From positions 51,085 through 115,084 of the forward strand of contig CAWUIQ010000006.1 of assembly GCA_963922565.1 (NCBI GenBank): a stretch of DNA of 64,000 nucleotides, given 5' to 3'. A program made the position numbers and the translations under genes. Below are positions 8,654 through 19,128 of this stretch, piece after piece; the stretch's first letter is position 1, and each line of letters begins with the position of its first letter. Under the pieces are notes generated by a model. That model was not told where the DNA came from, made no database searches, and saw only the letters and a list, made by a program, of their open reading frames with translations. This DNA is from JBCBKL01 sp963922565 (GTDB lineage Bacteria; Pseudomonadota; Alphaproteobacteria; Rhodobacterales; Rhodobacteraceae).

Positions 8654-9484
8654 ATGGCACGAGCAATCACACCACGCCGCAAAGCGATCAACACAGGCCT
8701 CGCCTGGGCAATCGGATTGCTGATCTTTTTCCCGATCCTCTGGACCATCCTGACCAGCTTTAAGTCCGAGGGACAGGCCATCGCCAGTCCGCCGCTCTTT
8801 CTGAACTTCGACTGGACGCTGGAGAACTATTCAGTCGTGCAAGAGCGGTCCGACTACATGAAGTTCCTCTGGAATTCGGTGATCCTGGCCGGGGGCTCGA
8901 CCATTCTGGGCACCATCATCGCGGTTCCGGCTGCTTGGTCGATGGCCTTTGTGCCTTCGAAACGTACCAAAGACATCCTGCTGTGGATGCTGTCGACCAA
9001 AATGCTTCCTGCTGTCGGTGTGCTGTACCCGATCTATCTGCTCTTTATTCAATTGGGGCTGCTCGATAGCCGAGCGGGTCTGGTCGTGGTCCTGATGCTG
9101 ATCAACCTGCCGATCATCGTTTGGATGCTCTACACCTACTTCAAGGAAATCCCGGGCGAGATCCTGGAAGCGGCGCGCATGGACGGAGCTACGCTGCGGG
9201 ACGAGATCCTGTACGTCCTCACACCAATGGCTGTCCCCGGCATCGCATCGACCGTACTTCTCAACTTCATCCTCGCCTGGAACGAGGCATTTTGGACATT
9301 GAACCTGACCGCGGTGAACGCGGCACCCCTAACGGCATTTATTGCCAGCTATTCCAGCCCCGAGGGCCTGTTTTACGCCAAACTCAGCGCGGCATCGACC
9401 ATGGCAATCGCGCCGATCCTCATCCTTGGCTGGTTCAGCCAGAAACAACTCGTGCGCGGCCTCACCTTCGGCGCCGTCAAATAA
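8654..9484 (+). CDS. smoG: Sorbitol/mannitol ABC transporter permease
   Basis: 276 residues, MalG-type permease with six predicted helices and the coupling loop EAARMDGATLRDEILYVLTP. It ends LVRGLTFGAVK, as MalG-type proteins do. ATG 8654 has GGAGGAGGAA upstream; an in-frame ATG at 8636 overlaps the previous stop and would put the ribosome site inside the gene. Second subunit of the polyol channel. Confidence 0.92.
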   Translation: MARAITPRRKAINTGLAWAIGLLIFFPILWTILTSFKSEGQAIASPPLFLNFDWTLENYSVVQERSDYMKFLWNSVILAGGSTILGTIIAVPAAWSMAFVPSKRTKDILLWMLSTKMLPAVGVLYPIYLLFIQLGLLDSRAGLVVVLMLINLPIIVWMLYTYFKEIPGEILEAARMDGATLRDEILYVLTPMAVPGIASTVLLNFILAWNEAFWTLNLTAVNAAPLTAFIASYSSPEGLFYAKLSAASTMAIAPILILGWFSQKQLVRGLTFGAVK

Positions 9485-9495
9485 GGGCCAATCAC

Positions 9496-10496
<1,001 letters not shown>

Positions 10497-10500
<4 letters not shown>

Positions 10501-11264
10501 AGCGACTTGCCGGCAAAACGGCACTGATTACCGGAGCGGCCCGCGGGATCGGTCTGGCGTTTGCAGCGGCATACCGGAACGAAGGCGCACAGGTGGCGAT
10601 CGCCGACATCGACATGGACCGGGCAAGGGCAAGCGCCGAAAAGATCGGTGCGCATGCGGTGGAACTGGACGTTTCCCGACATGACAGCATTACCGACGGG
10701 GTCGAGACAGCGATCTCGGAGCTTGGCCAAATTGATATCCTGATCAACAATGCAGCCATCTTCACCGCAGCACCCATCACTGAGATCTCTCCGGACGATT
10801 ACAGCCGCGTCTTCAACATCAACGTGGCAGGCACGCTTTTCACCCTTCAGGCCGTAGCGCGACACATGATCGATCATGGGATCAAGGGCCGCATCATCAA
10901 TATGGCCAGCCAGGCCGGTCGCCGGGGTGAGCCCTTGGTGGCCGTGTACTGCGCATCAAAGGCGGCTGTCATAAGCCTCACGCAGTCCGCAGGCCTGAAC
11001 CTTATCCAGCATGGCATCAACGTGAATGCCATAGCCCCCGGCGTTGTCGATGGAGAACACTGGGACGGCGTCGATGCGTTCTTTGCAAAGTACGAAGGCA
11101 AACCACCCGGACAGAAGAAAAAGGAAGTCGCAGGCGCGGTTCCCTTCGGTCGCATGGGGCGCGCCGAAGATCTGACCGGGATGGCAGTATTTCTGGCCTC
11201 TGACGAAGCTGAATACATCGTCGCCCAGACCTATAATGTCGATGGCGGCAACTGGATGAGTTGA
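10497..11264 (+). CDS. smoS: Sorbitol (L-iditol) 2-dehydrogenase, SDR family
   Basis: 255 residues, classical short-chain dehydrogenase. NAD-binding TGAARGIG is near residue 13, NNAA near 85, and the catalytic Ser is in NMASQAG with YCASK. PolS/SmoS-type enzymes oxidise sorbitol to fructose and galactitol to tagatose with NAD. It lies between the transporter ATPase and mannitol dehydrogenase, as in known rhodobacterial smo operons, which supports the assignment. Its stop overlaps the next start (TGATG). Confidence 0.9.
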
Positions 11265-12769
11265 TGGAAGACAGCGTGAAAGGAGCCTCGGCAATACGAC
11301 TGTGCGATGCACACCTGGCCGATCTACCATCCGGGATCGACCGGCCGCGTTATGATCGATCGCGGCTTACACCCGGCATTGTCCATATCGGACTTGGCAA
11401 TTTTCACAGGGCGCATCAGGCTTGGTACCTTCATCGGCTCATGCAGCAGGGTAAGGCTCTTGATTGGGCGATCATCGGCGCGGGGGTCAGGCCTTATGAC
11501 GCGGCAATGCGCGACAAGCTGATCGCGCAGGATTGCCTGACGACCCTCATCGAACTTGATCCCGGCGGCAGTTCCGCCGAGGTCATCGGCTCCATGATCG
11601 ACTATCTGCCGATCGAAGACGGTAATGCGAGCCTTATCAGGCAGATGACCGACCCCCAGATCCGGATCGTATCGCTCACCGTGACCGAGGGCGGTTACTA
11701 CATCGATCCCGTATCCGGCGGCTTCGATGGCGCCCATCCCGACATCCGACACGATGCCGCTGAACCCGCCCTGCCCCGCACAGCGTTCGGTGCCATCGTC
11801 GCCGCCCTGAAAGCGCGCCGGCAAAACGGCACCGGTCCGTTCACGGTTCTAAGTTGCGACAACCTTCAGGGCAACGGCGATGTCGCGCGCCAGACGGTCG
11901 TTTCACTTGCCAAGCTCTCGGATCCCAAGCTTGCTCAATGGATCGACGACAACACTGCGTTCCCCAATTCGATGGTCGACTGCATTGTTCCGGCCACCGG
12001 CGCGCAAGAGATCGCCACAGCCCAAGCGCTCGGCGTCGACGACGCCGCGCCCGTCACGCACGAGAACTTTCGCCAATGGGTGATCGAAGACCGGTTTTAC
12101 GCCGGGCGGCCGCCATGGGAGGATGTTGGCGCCACCATCACCGACGATGTGCATGTTTATGAAGCCATGAAGATCCGCGTTCTGAACGCCGGTCATCAGG
12201 TGCTCGCGAATGTGGGTGAGATACTAGGCGCCCCGACAATATCAGCGTGTATGGACGACAGGGCGATCGCAGCTTTTTTCCGAAAGGTCCAAACCGAAGA
12301 AATCCTGCCCTATGTCGATCCAGTGCCAGAGATGACGCCCCAAGCCTATCTTGCGCTGATCGAAAAGCGTTTCGCCAATCCGTCCATCCTCGACACAACC
12401 CGCCGCGTGGCCTTCGATGGGTCATCACGGCACACCGGGTTTGTCCTGCCCATCTTGCGGGATGCGCTGGCGGCGGGTGGTTCGGTCCAGGGTCTCGCAT
12501 TGGTGGAGGCGTTCTGGGCGCGCATGTGTGCGGGCGAACGCGAGGACGGAACACAGATCGAACCGAATGACCCACACTGGGCGGCGTTGCAATCATGCGC
12601 CGAGGCGGCGCGGCAGGATCCATCGGCATGGCTGAGACAGAGCTATATCTATGGCGATCTGGTCGATGAAATGCGTTTCGCTGCGCCGTTCAACAAGTGG
12701 CTGGCCAAGATCTGGTCCGAAGGCGCAAATGCCGCGATCGATCAGTATCAGGCGGACCAAAACGACTGA
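11264..12769 (+). CDS. mtlK: Mannitol 2-dehydrogenase, polyol long-chain dehydrogenase family
   Basis: 501 residues, the normal length. The N-terminal nucleotide-binding region contains VHIGLGNFHRAHQAWYLH, and the catalytic block MKIRVLNAGHQ has the Lys, Asn and His spacing (K-x4-N-x2-H) of polyol-specific long-chain dehydrogenases. It oxidises D-mannitol to D-fructose with NAD. ATG 11264 overlaps the preceding stop by one base. It is the last gene of the operon; no fructokinase follows, so fructose must be handled elsewhere. It ends 24 bases from the convergent Crp-type gene. Confidence 0.92.
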   Translation: MEDSVKGASAIRLCDAHLADLPSGIDRPRYDRSRLTPGIVHIGLGNFHRAHQAWYLHRLMQQGKALDWAIIGAGVRPYDAAMRDKLIAQDCLTTLIELDPGGSSAEVIGSMIDYLPIEDGNASLIRQMTDPQIRIVSLTVTEGGYYIDPVSGGFDGAHPDIRHDAAEPALPRTAFGAIVAALKARRQNGTGPFTVLSCDNLQGNGDVARQTVVSLAKLSDPKLAQWIDDNTAFPNSMVDCIVPATGAQEIATAQALGVDDAAPVTHENFRQWVIEDRFYAGRPPWEDVGATITDDVHVYEAMKIRVLNAGHQVLANVGEILGAPTISACMDDRAIAAFFRKVQTEEILPYVDPVPEMTPQAYLALIEKRFANPSILDTTRRVAFDGSSRHTGFVLPILRDALAAGGSVQGLALVEAFWARMCAGEREDGTQIEPNDPHWAALQSCAEAARQDPSAWLRQSYIYGDLVDEMRFAAPFNKWLAKIWSEGANAAIDQYQADQND

Positions 12770-12793
12770 GCCAATCGGCGCACGATCAAATCC

Positions 12794-13438
12794 TCAGACG
12801 GCGGTTTCCTGAAAGTCGATCGGGTCAGGCACTTTCAGAGACTTTTCACCGAACAGCACTTTTCCGGCCCTTTCCCAGCTGCGAAATTGCCTGTTGATGC
12901 TTTCGCGCGAACATCCAACCAGGCGAGCGAGTTCGGATTGAGATGGCAGTTCGTTGACGATCAGCATCCCGTTTTCGTCCTCGTGACCAAGGTTCAAGAG
13001 CTGCAAGGCGAGGCGGCCAGACAATGACCCTAACGCGTGAGCCTCTGCATGGGCGTTCGAACCCCGAAGCCTTTGGCAAAGGATCTTTACGAAGAAGGCG
13101 GAGACAGCGTGATCCTGACGCATCAGGCTATGGACGTCTGCGGCAGAAACCACAGTGACATCCGCCTTGCCGACCGCAATGGCGTCCGCGGTTCGGTCGA
13201 AACCATCCAGCACAGCCACTTCGCCAAACACATCCTGCGGCCCCAAAAGAGCCAAGGCGAGTTCCCGCCCTTCGGCATTGAAAACGCTGATGCGAACGGC
13301 GCCGCTTTCGATGATCCCCAGAAACGCCCCGGGCTCACCCCGACCCAGGATTGTCTGCCGCTGTGAAAACCGCTTGAGACGGCCCCGCGCCCGTAACGTA
13401 TCCAAGGCTTCATGACGCAAATTCGGATCCCCACTCAT
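12794..13438 (-). CDS. Crp/Fnr-family transcriptional regulator
   Basis: 214 residues. It has an N-terminal cyclic-nucleotide-binding-like beta roll (RFSQRQTILGRGEPG, then GRELALALLGPQDVFGEVAVLDG with the FGE phosphate-loop signature) and a C-terminal winged helix with SQSELARLVGCSRESINRQFRSW. No N-terminal cysteine cluster is present, so it is Crp-like rather than Fnr-like; the ligand may be cAMP. An adenylate cyclase gene diverges from it 220 bases away, an attractive but unproven pairing. ATG 13438 has AAAGAG upstream; a longer TTG start at 13468 is less likely. Confidence 0.85.
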   Translation of the reverse strand: MSGDPNLRHEALDTLRARGRLKRFSQRQTILGRGEPGAFLGIIESGAVRISVFNAEGRELALALLGPQDVFGEVAVLDGFDRTADAIAVGKADVTVVSAADVHSLMRQDHAVSAFFVKILCQRLRGSNAHAEAHALGSLSGRLALQLLNLGHEDENGMLIVNELPSQSELARLVGCSRESINRQFRSWERAGKVLFGEKSLKVPDPIDFQETAV

Positions 13439-13658
13439 TCCGCAGCTCTTTACCTTACGACCGCGCAATCCATCGTGACGCGTGTATACGTATGAATTGC
13501 CCCGCGTTGCAAATGCTGGCTTCGGCCGCCGTTAGCTCGTGCCAATTCAACCAAGAATGGCAGACGGCTTATGTTTCAACCACTCGCCGAGCCGTGTGTC
13601 GTTCATCCGGTCCTTTGGTGGTAAGATCAGTCCGTAATATTGGATCAAGGGACAGATT

Positions 13659-15209
13659 TTGGGCAGGTTCTTTCTAAAACGACCTTTCCTTGCCGTCGTG
13701 CTCGTCGTGTTCGGGCTTGTCTCATTGCCGATGGCGCTATGGCTCGATCTGAGAACCCTTTCTGATCAGAACCTAAGGCGGCAAGCGTCGTCGCTGAGCG
13801 ACGTTTTTGACAGCGTGCGGTCCTACTACGCGGGCAACGTGGTCGGTCGGGTCTGGGATCAGTCCCACGTCACGACGGTTAGGCACGATTATCAGGATCA
13901 TCCGGGCGCGATACCAATTCCGGCGACGCTGTCGATCGAGCTGAGCCAACGGATCGGCAACGAAGCGAGCAACGTGTCCTACCGCTTTGTCTCGGACTAT
14001 CCATTCCGAAACCGGCCATCACACAACCTGACCGCCTTCGAAATCGAGGCCCTCGCGACGTTCCGTGATCAGTCGCAAGAAATAGAAATGCTTGTCCGCA
14101 AGGAGGGCAATCTGCTGAACCGGCGCGTCACCATCGCAACGCCCGTCGTTCTGGATCAAGGCTGTGTAGCCTGCCACAACGCCCATCCGGAAAGCCCACG
14201 GTCGGGGTGGAGCCAGGGTGACGTCCGTGGGCTTCAGACGTTCACGGTCAGCCAGCCGATCACACTGGGACTTGGGTCTTTCCGCTGGCTCTTAGGCTAT
14301 TTTGCCCTGGCAGGCACGGTCGGGATCGTTTTCGCGGCTTTACAATTCCGCCTGGCCCGATCCTTTTCTTCCGTGAACCAAGAGCTCGCCTCCAAGAACC
14401 AGTTCCTTGCCGACCTCTCGTCGAAGATCGGAAAGTATCTGTCGCCGCAGGTCTACGCTTCGATCTTCGCAGGTGAGAAGGATGTAACGATCTCGACCGA
14501 GCGCAAGAAGCTGACGGTGTTCTTTTCGGACATCAAGGATTTCACGCTCACGACCGAACGACTCCAGCCCGAAGAGATTACCGAACTGCTGAACGAGTAC
14601 TTCTCAGAGATGTCGCATGTCGCCGACCAACACGGCGCCACCCTCGACAAGTTCATAGGCGACGCGATGCTCGCATTCTTCGGCGATCCCCATTCGCAAG
14701 GTGTGGCAAACGATGCCAAGGCCTGCGTTTCCATGGCCGTTGCGATGCAGAAACGGATCAAGGAATTGCAGTCTGCCTGGCGTGACCGCGGCGTGGAACA
14801 TCCGTTTGCGGTTCGGATGGGCATAAACACCGGCTATTGCAACGTGGGGAATTTCGGTTCGAAAGACCGGCTCGACTACACGATCATTGGGGCCGAGGCG
14901 AACCTGGCGGGAAGGTTGCAAAGCATAGCGCAGCCCGGTGAGATCATCATGAGCTATGAAACCTATGTTCATGTCAGCGATCTTTTCGACGCGACCAAGC
15001 TTGAACCTCTGCGCGTCAAAGGGATCAGCCGTGATGTGATCGCCTACAGGCTCGATCAGCCAGAGCCCGATAGGCTCGCACCAGATCTGACAGAAACAGA
15101 CTTGCCCGGCCTGTCGGTCAAGGTCGATCCGGCGGCGTTGGATGAGGGCGAGCGCGAGAAAGCCAAGGCGGTGCTGAGGCAAGCGCTGCGAGATATCGAT
15201 TCAAAGTGA
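13659..15209 (+). CDS. Membrane adenylate cyclase with periplasmic heme-c (Tll0287/DUF3365-like) sensor domain
   Basis: 516 residues. It has a first membrane helix (about 9-30), a periplasmic DUF3365-type domain with a heme c motif CVACH (Cys169, Cys172, His173), a second helix (about 207-228), a short linker and a class III cyclase domain (about 283-470). The two metal Asp are in FSDIKDF, the base-recognition Lys in LDKFIGDAM, the Asp in LDYTIIG and the transition-state Asn/Arg in NLAGRL, so it should be active and adenylate-type. The TTG at 13659 is preceded by AAGGGA. Heme redox state or ligand binding is inferred to control cAMP synthesis, possibly read by the divergent Crp-like protein. 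Confidence 0.85.
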   Translation: MGRFFLKRPFLAVVLVVFGLVSLPMALWLDLRTLSDQNLRRQASSLSDVFDSVRSYYAGNVVGRVWDQSHVTTVRHDYQDHPGAIPIPATLSIELSQRIGNEASNVSYRFVSDYPFRNRPSHNLTAFEIEALATFRDQSQEIEMLVRKEGNLLNRRVTIATPVVLDQGCVACHNAHPESPRSGWSQGDVRGLQTFTVSQPITLGLGSFRWLLGYFALAGTVGIVFAALQFRLARSFSSVNQELASKNQFLADLSSKIGKYLSPQVYASIFAGEKDVTISTERKKLTVFFSDIKDFTLTTERLQPEEITELLNEYFSEMSHVADQHGATLDKFIGDAMLAFFGDPHSQGVANDAKACVSMAVAMQKRIKELQSAWRDRGVEHPFAVRMGINTGYCNVGNFGSKDRLDYTIIGAEANLAGRLQSIAQPGEIIMSYETYVHVSDLFDATKLEPLRVKGISRDVIAYRLDQPEPDRLAPDLTETDLPGLSVKVDPAALDEGEREKAKAVLRQALRDIDSK

Positions 15210-15799
15210 GGTGCGCCCGCACCGATTGACGGGCCGGGCTGCTGATCCAATCCGCGGCATAAACAGCTGACTGCTCTGAACGCCCTCAAAACCGCGGTTC
15301 GGGATGAACGAGAATCAACGCGGATCGGCCGGCGAAACCACGAATCGCGCTTACCCAAACGTGCGCGCATGGTTCGATCACACGCGCCGGGTGCAGGGGG
15401 ACACCAAATTGGCGGTCACGCACAGCGAACAAAGGACGGCCCTTGGCGCGATTGTTTTTCGTGCCACTTTTTCCCGATGCACCATTAAGCAAATGCCCGC
15501 GTAAAAAGGATCAAACGACACGAATTTCCGCCGACGGCTCATAATCGGCGGAAACGTGGCTTTTGATCATCAAAAACTTGCACTTACAGGCTAACCGCCT
15601 GATACCAAGCACCCTTTGCCCCATACCACCGCCACAACTTTGCCAGCATCGGACATAGGCCCGCCTCATTTGTGGCCAGAATAAGGCGGGACTGCCCAGA
15701 TTTTTCCCAAATCGTTGTTCCTATTCCCGCCATGGTGGCCGGGCTTTGCTCGAACAACGGGTCAGTCAATGGCTCGTGGGACAAGTGGGAGACTAAACT
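15210..15799. other. 590-base gap without a supported gene
   Basis: Open frames here (for example 15304-15504 plus and 15584-15784 minus) lack ribosome-binding sites and recognisable domains. The gap holds one perfect hairpin (15525-15554) and presumably the leader and promoter of the large repeat protein. Confidence 0.5.
15525..15554. repeat. Perfect inverted repeat (10-base stem)
   Basis: TTTCCGCCGA and TCGGCGGAAA flank a 10-base loop, followed by CGTGGCTTTT. It may terminate the cyclase transcript or act as a regulatory site for the gene at 15800. Confidence 0.5.
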
Positions 15800-18700
15800 G
15801 TGGTAACGAACATTTCTGGAACCGACCGGGGCGATCGCGCTGTGCTCGGCTCTGGCGCGCAGAACATCGACATGGGCGCCGGCAATGATCGCATAATCTC
15901 ATATGCTGATGCTGGTGAACCTGATCCGGCACAAACAGAGGGTTCCGAAGGGCGCGTCACACCAGCCATCCCCGCGGAAGAGGCCAACGACACGCTCACC
16001 GGCGGCGATGGTGCCGACAGGTTTGAGTTTCGAGCACTGATCGACGCCACAGAAGAAGTCATCGCGGAACATACGAATTCGGCGGGTGTCACCAACTGGG
16101 GCAAAGTCGCCGGGGAAAACGACAACGTCCACGATCACTGGGTCAACGGTTTCGGTCTCGACACGATCACCGACTATTCCAAGAGCGAAGGCGATACGAT
16201 TGTCGTCAAAGGCCATACGGCTACGCTCGAGTCGATCACCTATGGTAGCGATGAGAACGGTGAATACTCGCTTCTCACGTTCATCAGCCAGCAGGGCAAT
16301 GGCGGCGCGGGCGGCGCCAATACCGCGACCGGAGCGCATGACGAAGACCCGCTCGGCCAAATCAAGGTGTACGGCGACAAGGTCACCGAGAATGACGTGG
16401 AAGTCATAAATACCAACGATGGCATCGACCGGCTTTATCACGCAGATGCAGCCTTTGCAGCAAGAGCAGCTGGAACGACACAAGAGGTCTTCAGCAACAC
16501 CGACGGTGACAACTACGACGGCAGCCTCTACCGGCAAACCGACAAGATCCACATCGGCGAGGGCAGCCAGAACGTCAATGCTGGCGGCGGCTGGGATATC
16601 ATCTACAGCTATTCTGACGGCGGCGAACCTGATCCGGCACAGACAAATGGCGCTGAAGGCCGCATTAACCCGCCTGTTGCCGAAGGTGCTGCGGACGACA
16701 TCATCGCCGGCGGACAGGGCAAAGACACGTTTGCTTTCCGCCTGCTTTTGAACGCCACGGATGAAATCCTTGAAAAGCACACCCGCGATGATGGCTCCGT
16801 CAACTGGCGCAAGGTCGCGGGCGAGAATGACAACGTGCACGACCACTGGGTTGAAGGGATCGGCAACGATGTCATTCTCGACTTCTCGAACCAGGATGGA
16901 GACAAGATCGACATCCGTGGTCACACGGTCGAAATCGCGTCGATAACCTATGGCGAGGACGACGGCGGCGACTATTCCCTGATCGCCCTGCGCTCGCAGC
17001 AAGGCGACGGCGGCGGCGCCCACGATGAAGATGAGCTGGGCACCATCAAGGTCTACGGTGACAAGGTCACCGAGGACGACATCAACGTCAAAGCCAGCGT
17101 GTTCTACGGCATCGATCAGATCGACGAGATTGCCGAGGGCGAAGAAACGGCACCGGCCAGCACACCGGAGATGGTGATCGAGCAACCCCAGTGGGGCGCA
17201 GAAAACCCGGACACCATCAATCTGGAGTTCGAAGGCACCGACCGGTCGGACAAGATCGAGGCGGGCAGCGGATCGCAATCGATCAACGGTGGCAAGGGGA
17301 ACGACCGCCTCATCTCGTACGGCGATGCAGGCGAACCCGATCCGGCACAAACCGAAGGAGCTGAGGGGCGCATCAACGACCCGGTCGCCGACGGGGCCGG
17401 AAACGACACCATGACTGGTGGAGAAGGGGCAGACCGCTTCGAATTCCGCGCGCTGCTCAATGCCACGGCCGAGGTTCTGGCCCAGCACACAAACTCCAAA
17501 GGTCACATCAACTGGCGCAAGGTCGCCGGTGAAAATGACAACGTCCACGATCACTGGGTCGAAGGCTTTGGTGACGAAACGATCACCGATTACTCGAAGG
17601 CCGAGAAGGACAAGATCGTTGTTCGTGGCCACACGGTCGAGATTGCCGAGATTACCTATGGCGAAGACGAAGACGGTGCTTACTCACTGATCCGCGTCAT
17701 CAGTCAACAGGGCAACGGCGGAGCGGGCGGTGCCAACACCGCGACAGGCGCCCACGACGAAGATGAGCTGGGCACCATCAAGGTCTATGGCGACAAGGTC
17801 ACCGAGAAGGACATCACCGTACAAGCGGCAGGTGTCTTTGACGGTGTCGATCGCCTGACCGAGAAAGATAAGCTCGCCGAATACAACGGCGGTGTTCAAA
17901 GCTTTGAGTCGTCAACCGATGGTGATGTCATCGTCACCGCCGACAGCACCATGGAGACCGTCGACTATGTCGAGGTCGGTGCGGGCGCTCAGACGGTTTC
18001 GACCGGCGCGGGCCGGGACCACATTCGTGTCTATGCGGATGCGGGCGAGCCTGATCCCGCACAAACCGACGGGGCCGAGGGCCGTATCAATCCACCGGTC
18101 GACCGGGCAACGACAGATGACGTGATCTCCGGCGGTCAGGGCAAGGATCGGTTCACCTTCAACATGCTGCTGAACGCGACCGATGTCGTGATGGCACGCC
18201 ACACCAAGGACGACGGCAGCATCAACTGGCGCAAGGTCGCGGGTGAGAACGACGCCGTGCACGACCATTGGGTCGAAGGTATCGGCAACGATGTCCTGCT
18301 CGACTTCTCCAATCAGGATGGTGACAAGATCACGTTGCGCGGTCACACCGTCGAAATCGCCGACATCACCTATGGCGAGGACGATGGCGGGGACTTCTCG
18401 CTGGTCGAAATCCGGTCGCAGCAAGGCGATGGCGGAGGTGCCCATGACGAGGACCCGCTTGGCACCCTCAAGATCTATGGCGACAAAGTCACTGAGAACG
18501 ACATCGAAGTCAAAGCCAAGGGCGTTTACGACGGCATCGACATCTTCGAACCCATCGAGGATGCGCCCGAATTCATCAACGGGACGCGCGAAGACGACGA
18601 ACTCGTCGGAACCGCAGGGTCGGACAATATCCACGGAGACCGCGGCGATGACGCGATCGAAGCCGGGGATGGCGACGACTATCTCTTTGGCGAAGGCGGC

Positions 18701-19081
18701 AGCGACATGATGTTCGGTGGCGACGGCAACGACTATCTCGAAGGAAGCTGGGGGCGCGACACGATGTCAGGCGGCGACGGCGACGACTTCATCGTGTCGA
18801 CCGCTGGCCGCGATTTGATGATCGGCGGTGCCGGTGCCGATACGTTCGGCTTCGAGAGCAAGGCCTGCCGGGCGACCATCGTTGACTGGGAGGATGGTAT
18901 CGACATGATCGACCTCTCGCGGATGAACAGTATCGACGATGCATCAGATATCTCGATCACCAAGACATCGGCGCTCAGCTACGAAGTCACCTTTGAAAAC
19001 GAAAAAGGCAAAACGGCCGAGGTCACCGTGATGGGCACTTCGCCCTTCACCCTCGACACCGAAGATTTCATGTTCGCATGA
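15800..19081 (+). CDS. RTX-type calcium-binding secreted protein with four large tandem repeats
   Basis: 1093 acidic residues with no Sec signal. Four units of about 236 residues each hold a GAG-type RTX turn, the constant block GEPDPAQT then EGRI, a central KVAGEN(D)NVHDHW block, RGHTVEIA-ITYGED and IKVYGDKVTE. The unit is not a domain I can name. The C-terminus (about 930-1015) has classical RTX nonapeptides such as GGDGNDYLEG and GGAGADTFGFES and ends in a DTEDFMFA-type type I secretion tail. Calcium-dependent folding outside the cell after type I export is inferred; no exporter genes are in the window. GTG 15800 is preceded by GTGGGAG. Confidence 0.85.
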   Translation: MVTNISGTDRGDRAVLGSGAQNIDMGAGNDRIISYADAGEPDPAQTEGSEGRVTPAIPAEEANDTLTGGDGADRFEFRALIDATEEVIAEHTNSAGVTNWGKVAGENDNVHDHWVNGFGLDTITDYSKSEGDTIVVKGHTATLESITYGSDENGEYSLLTFISQQGNGGAGGANTATGAHDEDPLGQIKVYGDKVTENDVEVINTNDGIDRLYHADAAFAARAAGTTQEVFSNTDGDNYDGSLYRQTDKIHIGEGSQNVNAGGGWDIIYSYSDGGEPDPAQTNGAEGRINPPVAEGAADDIIAGGQGKDTFAFRLLLNATDEILEKHTRDDGSVNWRKVAGENDNVHDHWVEGIGNDVILDFSNQDGDKIDIRGHTVEIASITYGEDDGGDYSLIALRSQQGDGGGAHDEDELGTIKVYGDKVTEDDINVKASVFYGIDQIDEIAEGEETAPASTPEMVIEQPQWGAENPDTINLEFEGTDRSDKIEAGSGSQSINGGKGNDRLISYGDAGEPDPAQTEGAEGRINDPVADGAGNDTMTGGEGADRFEFRALLNATAEVLAQHTNSKGHINWRKVAGENDNVHDHWVEGFGDETITDYSKAEKDKIVVRGHTVEIAEITYGEDEDGAYSLIRVISQQGNGGAGGANTATGAHDEDELGTIKVYGDKVTEKDITVQAAGVFDGVDRLTEKDKLAEYNGGVQSFESSTDGDVIVTADSTMETVDYVEVGAGAQTVSTGAGRDHIRVYADAGEPDPAQTDGAEGRINPPVDRATTDDVISGGQGKDRFTFNMLLNATDVVMARHTKDDGSINWRKVAGENDAVHDHWVEGIGNDVLLDFSNQDGDKITLRGHTVEIADITYGEDDGGDFSLVEIRSQQGDGGGAHDEDPLGTLKIYGDKVTENDIEVKAKGVYDGIDIFEPIEDAPEFINGTREDDELVGTAGSDNIHGDRGDDAIEAGDGDDYLFGEGGSDMMFGGDGNDYLEGSWGRDTMSGGDGDDFIVSTAGRDLMIGGAGADTFGFESKACRATIVDWEDGIDMIDLSRMNSIDDASDISITKTSALSYEVTFENEKGKTAEVTVMGTSPFTLDTEDFMFA
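15842..18552 (+). repeat. Four tandem ~708-base coding repeats in an A-B-A-B order
   Basis: The Gly codon opening the GEPDPAQT block falls at 15914, 16622, 17330 and 18044, so the period is 708, 708 and 714 bases. Units 1 and 3 share FEFRAL, EHTNS/QHTNS, a D(T/E)TITDYSK block and QQGNGGAGGANTATGAHDED. Units 2 and 4 share a GIGNDV block, LDFSNQDGDKI and SQQGDGGGAHDED. Confidence 0.85.
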
Positions 19082-19090
19082 TCTGAGACC

Positions 19091-19122
19091 GGAGAGAGCG
19101 ATGCTGTGCCAGCGCTCTCTCC
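19091..19122. terminator. Bidirectional terminator hairpin between convergent genes
   Basis: GGAGAGAGCG (19091-19100) pairs perfectly with CGCTCTCTCC (19113-19122) across a 12-base loop. It lies between the stops of the repeat-protein gene and the convergent ABC gene. There is no strong T-tract. Confidence 0.6.
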
Positions 19123-19128
19123 AACCAA

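Noticed and set aside
15304..15504. 66-codon plus-strand frame in the gap after the cyclase
   Set aside because: No ribosome-binding site, basic random-looking composition, no family.
15584..15784. 66-codon minus-strand frame before the RTX-type gene
   Set aside because: Starts with TTG without a good site and lies where the promoter of the large gene is expected.
15899..17632. 577-codon open frame on the minus strand opposite the RTX repeats
   Set aside because: It mirrors the repetitive Asp/Gly-rich codons of the real gene, has no ribosome-binding site and its translation is repetitive Val/Ile/Asp without domains.
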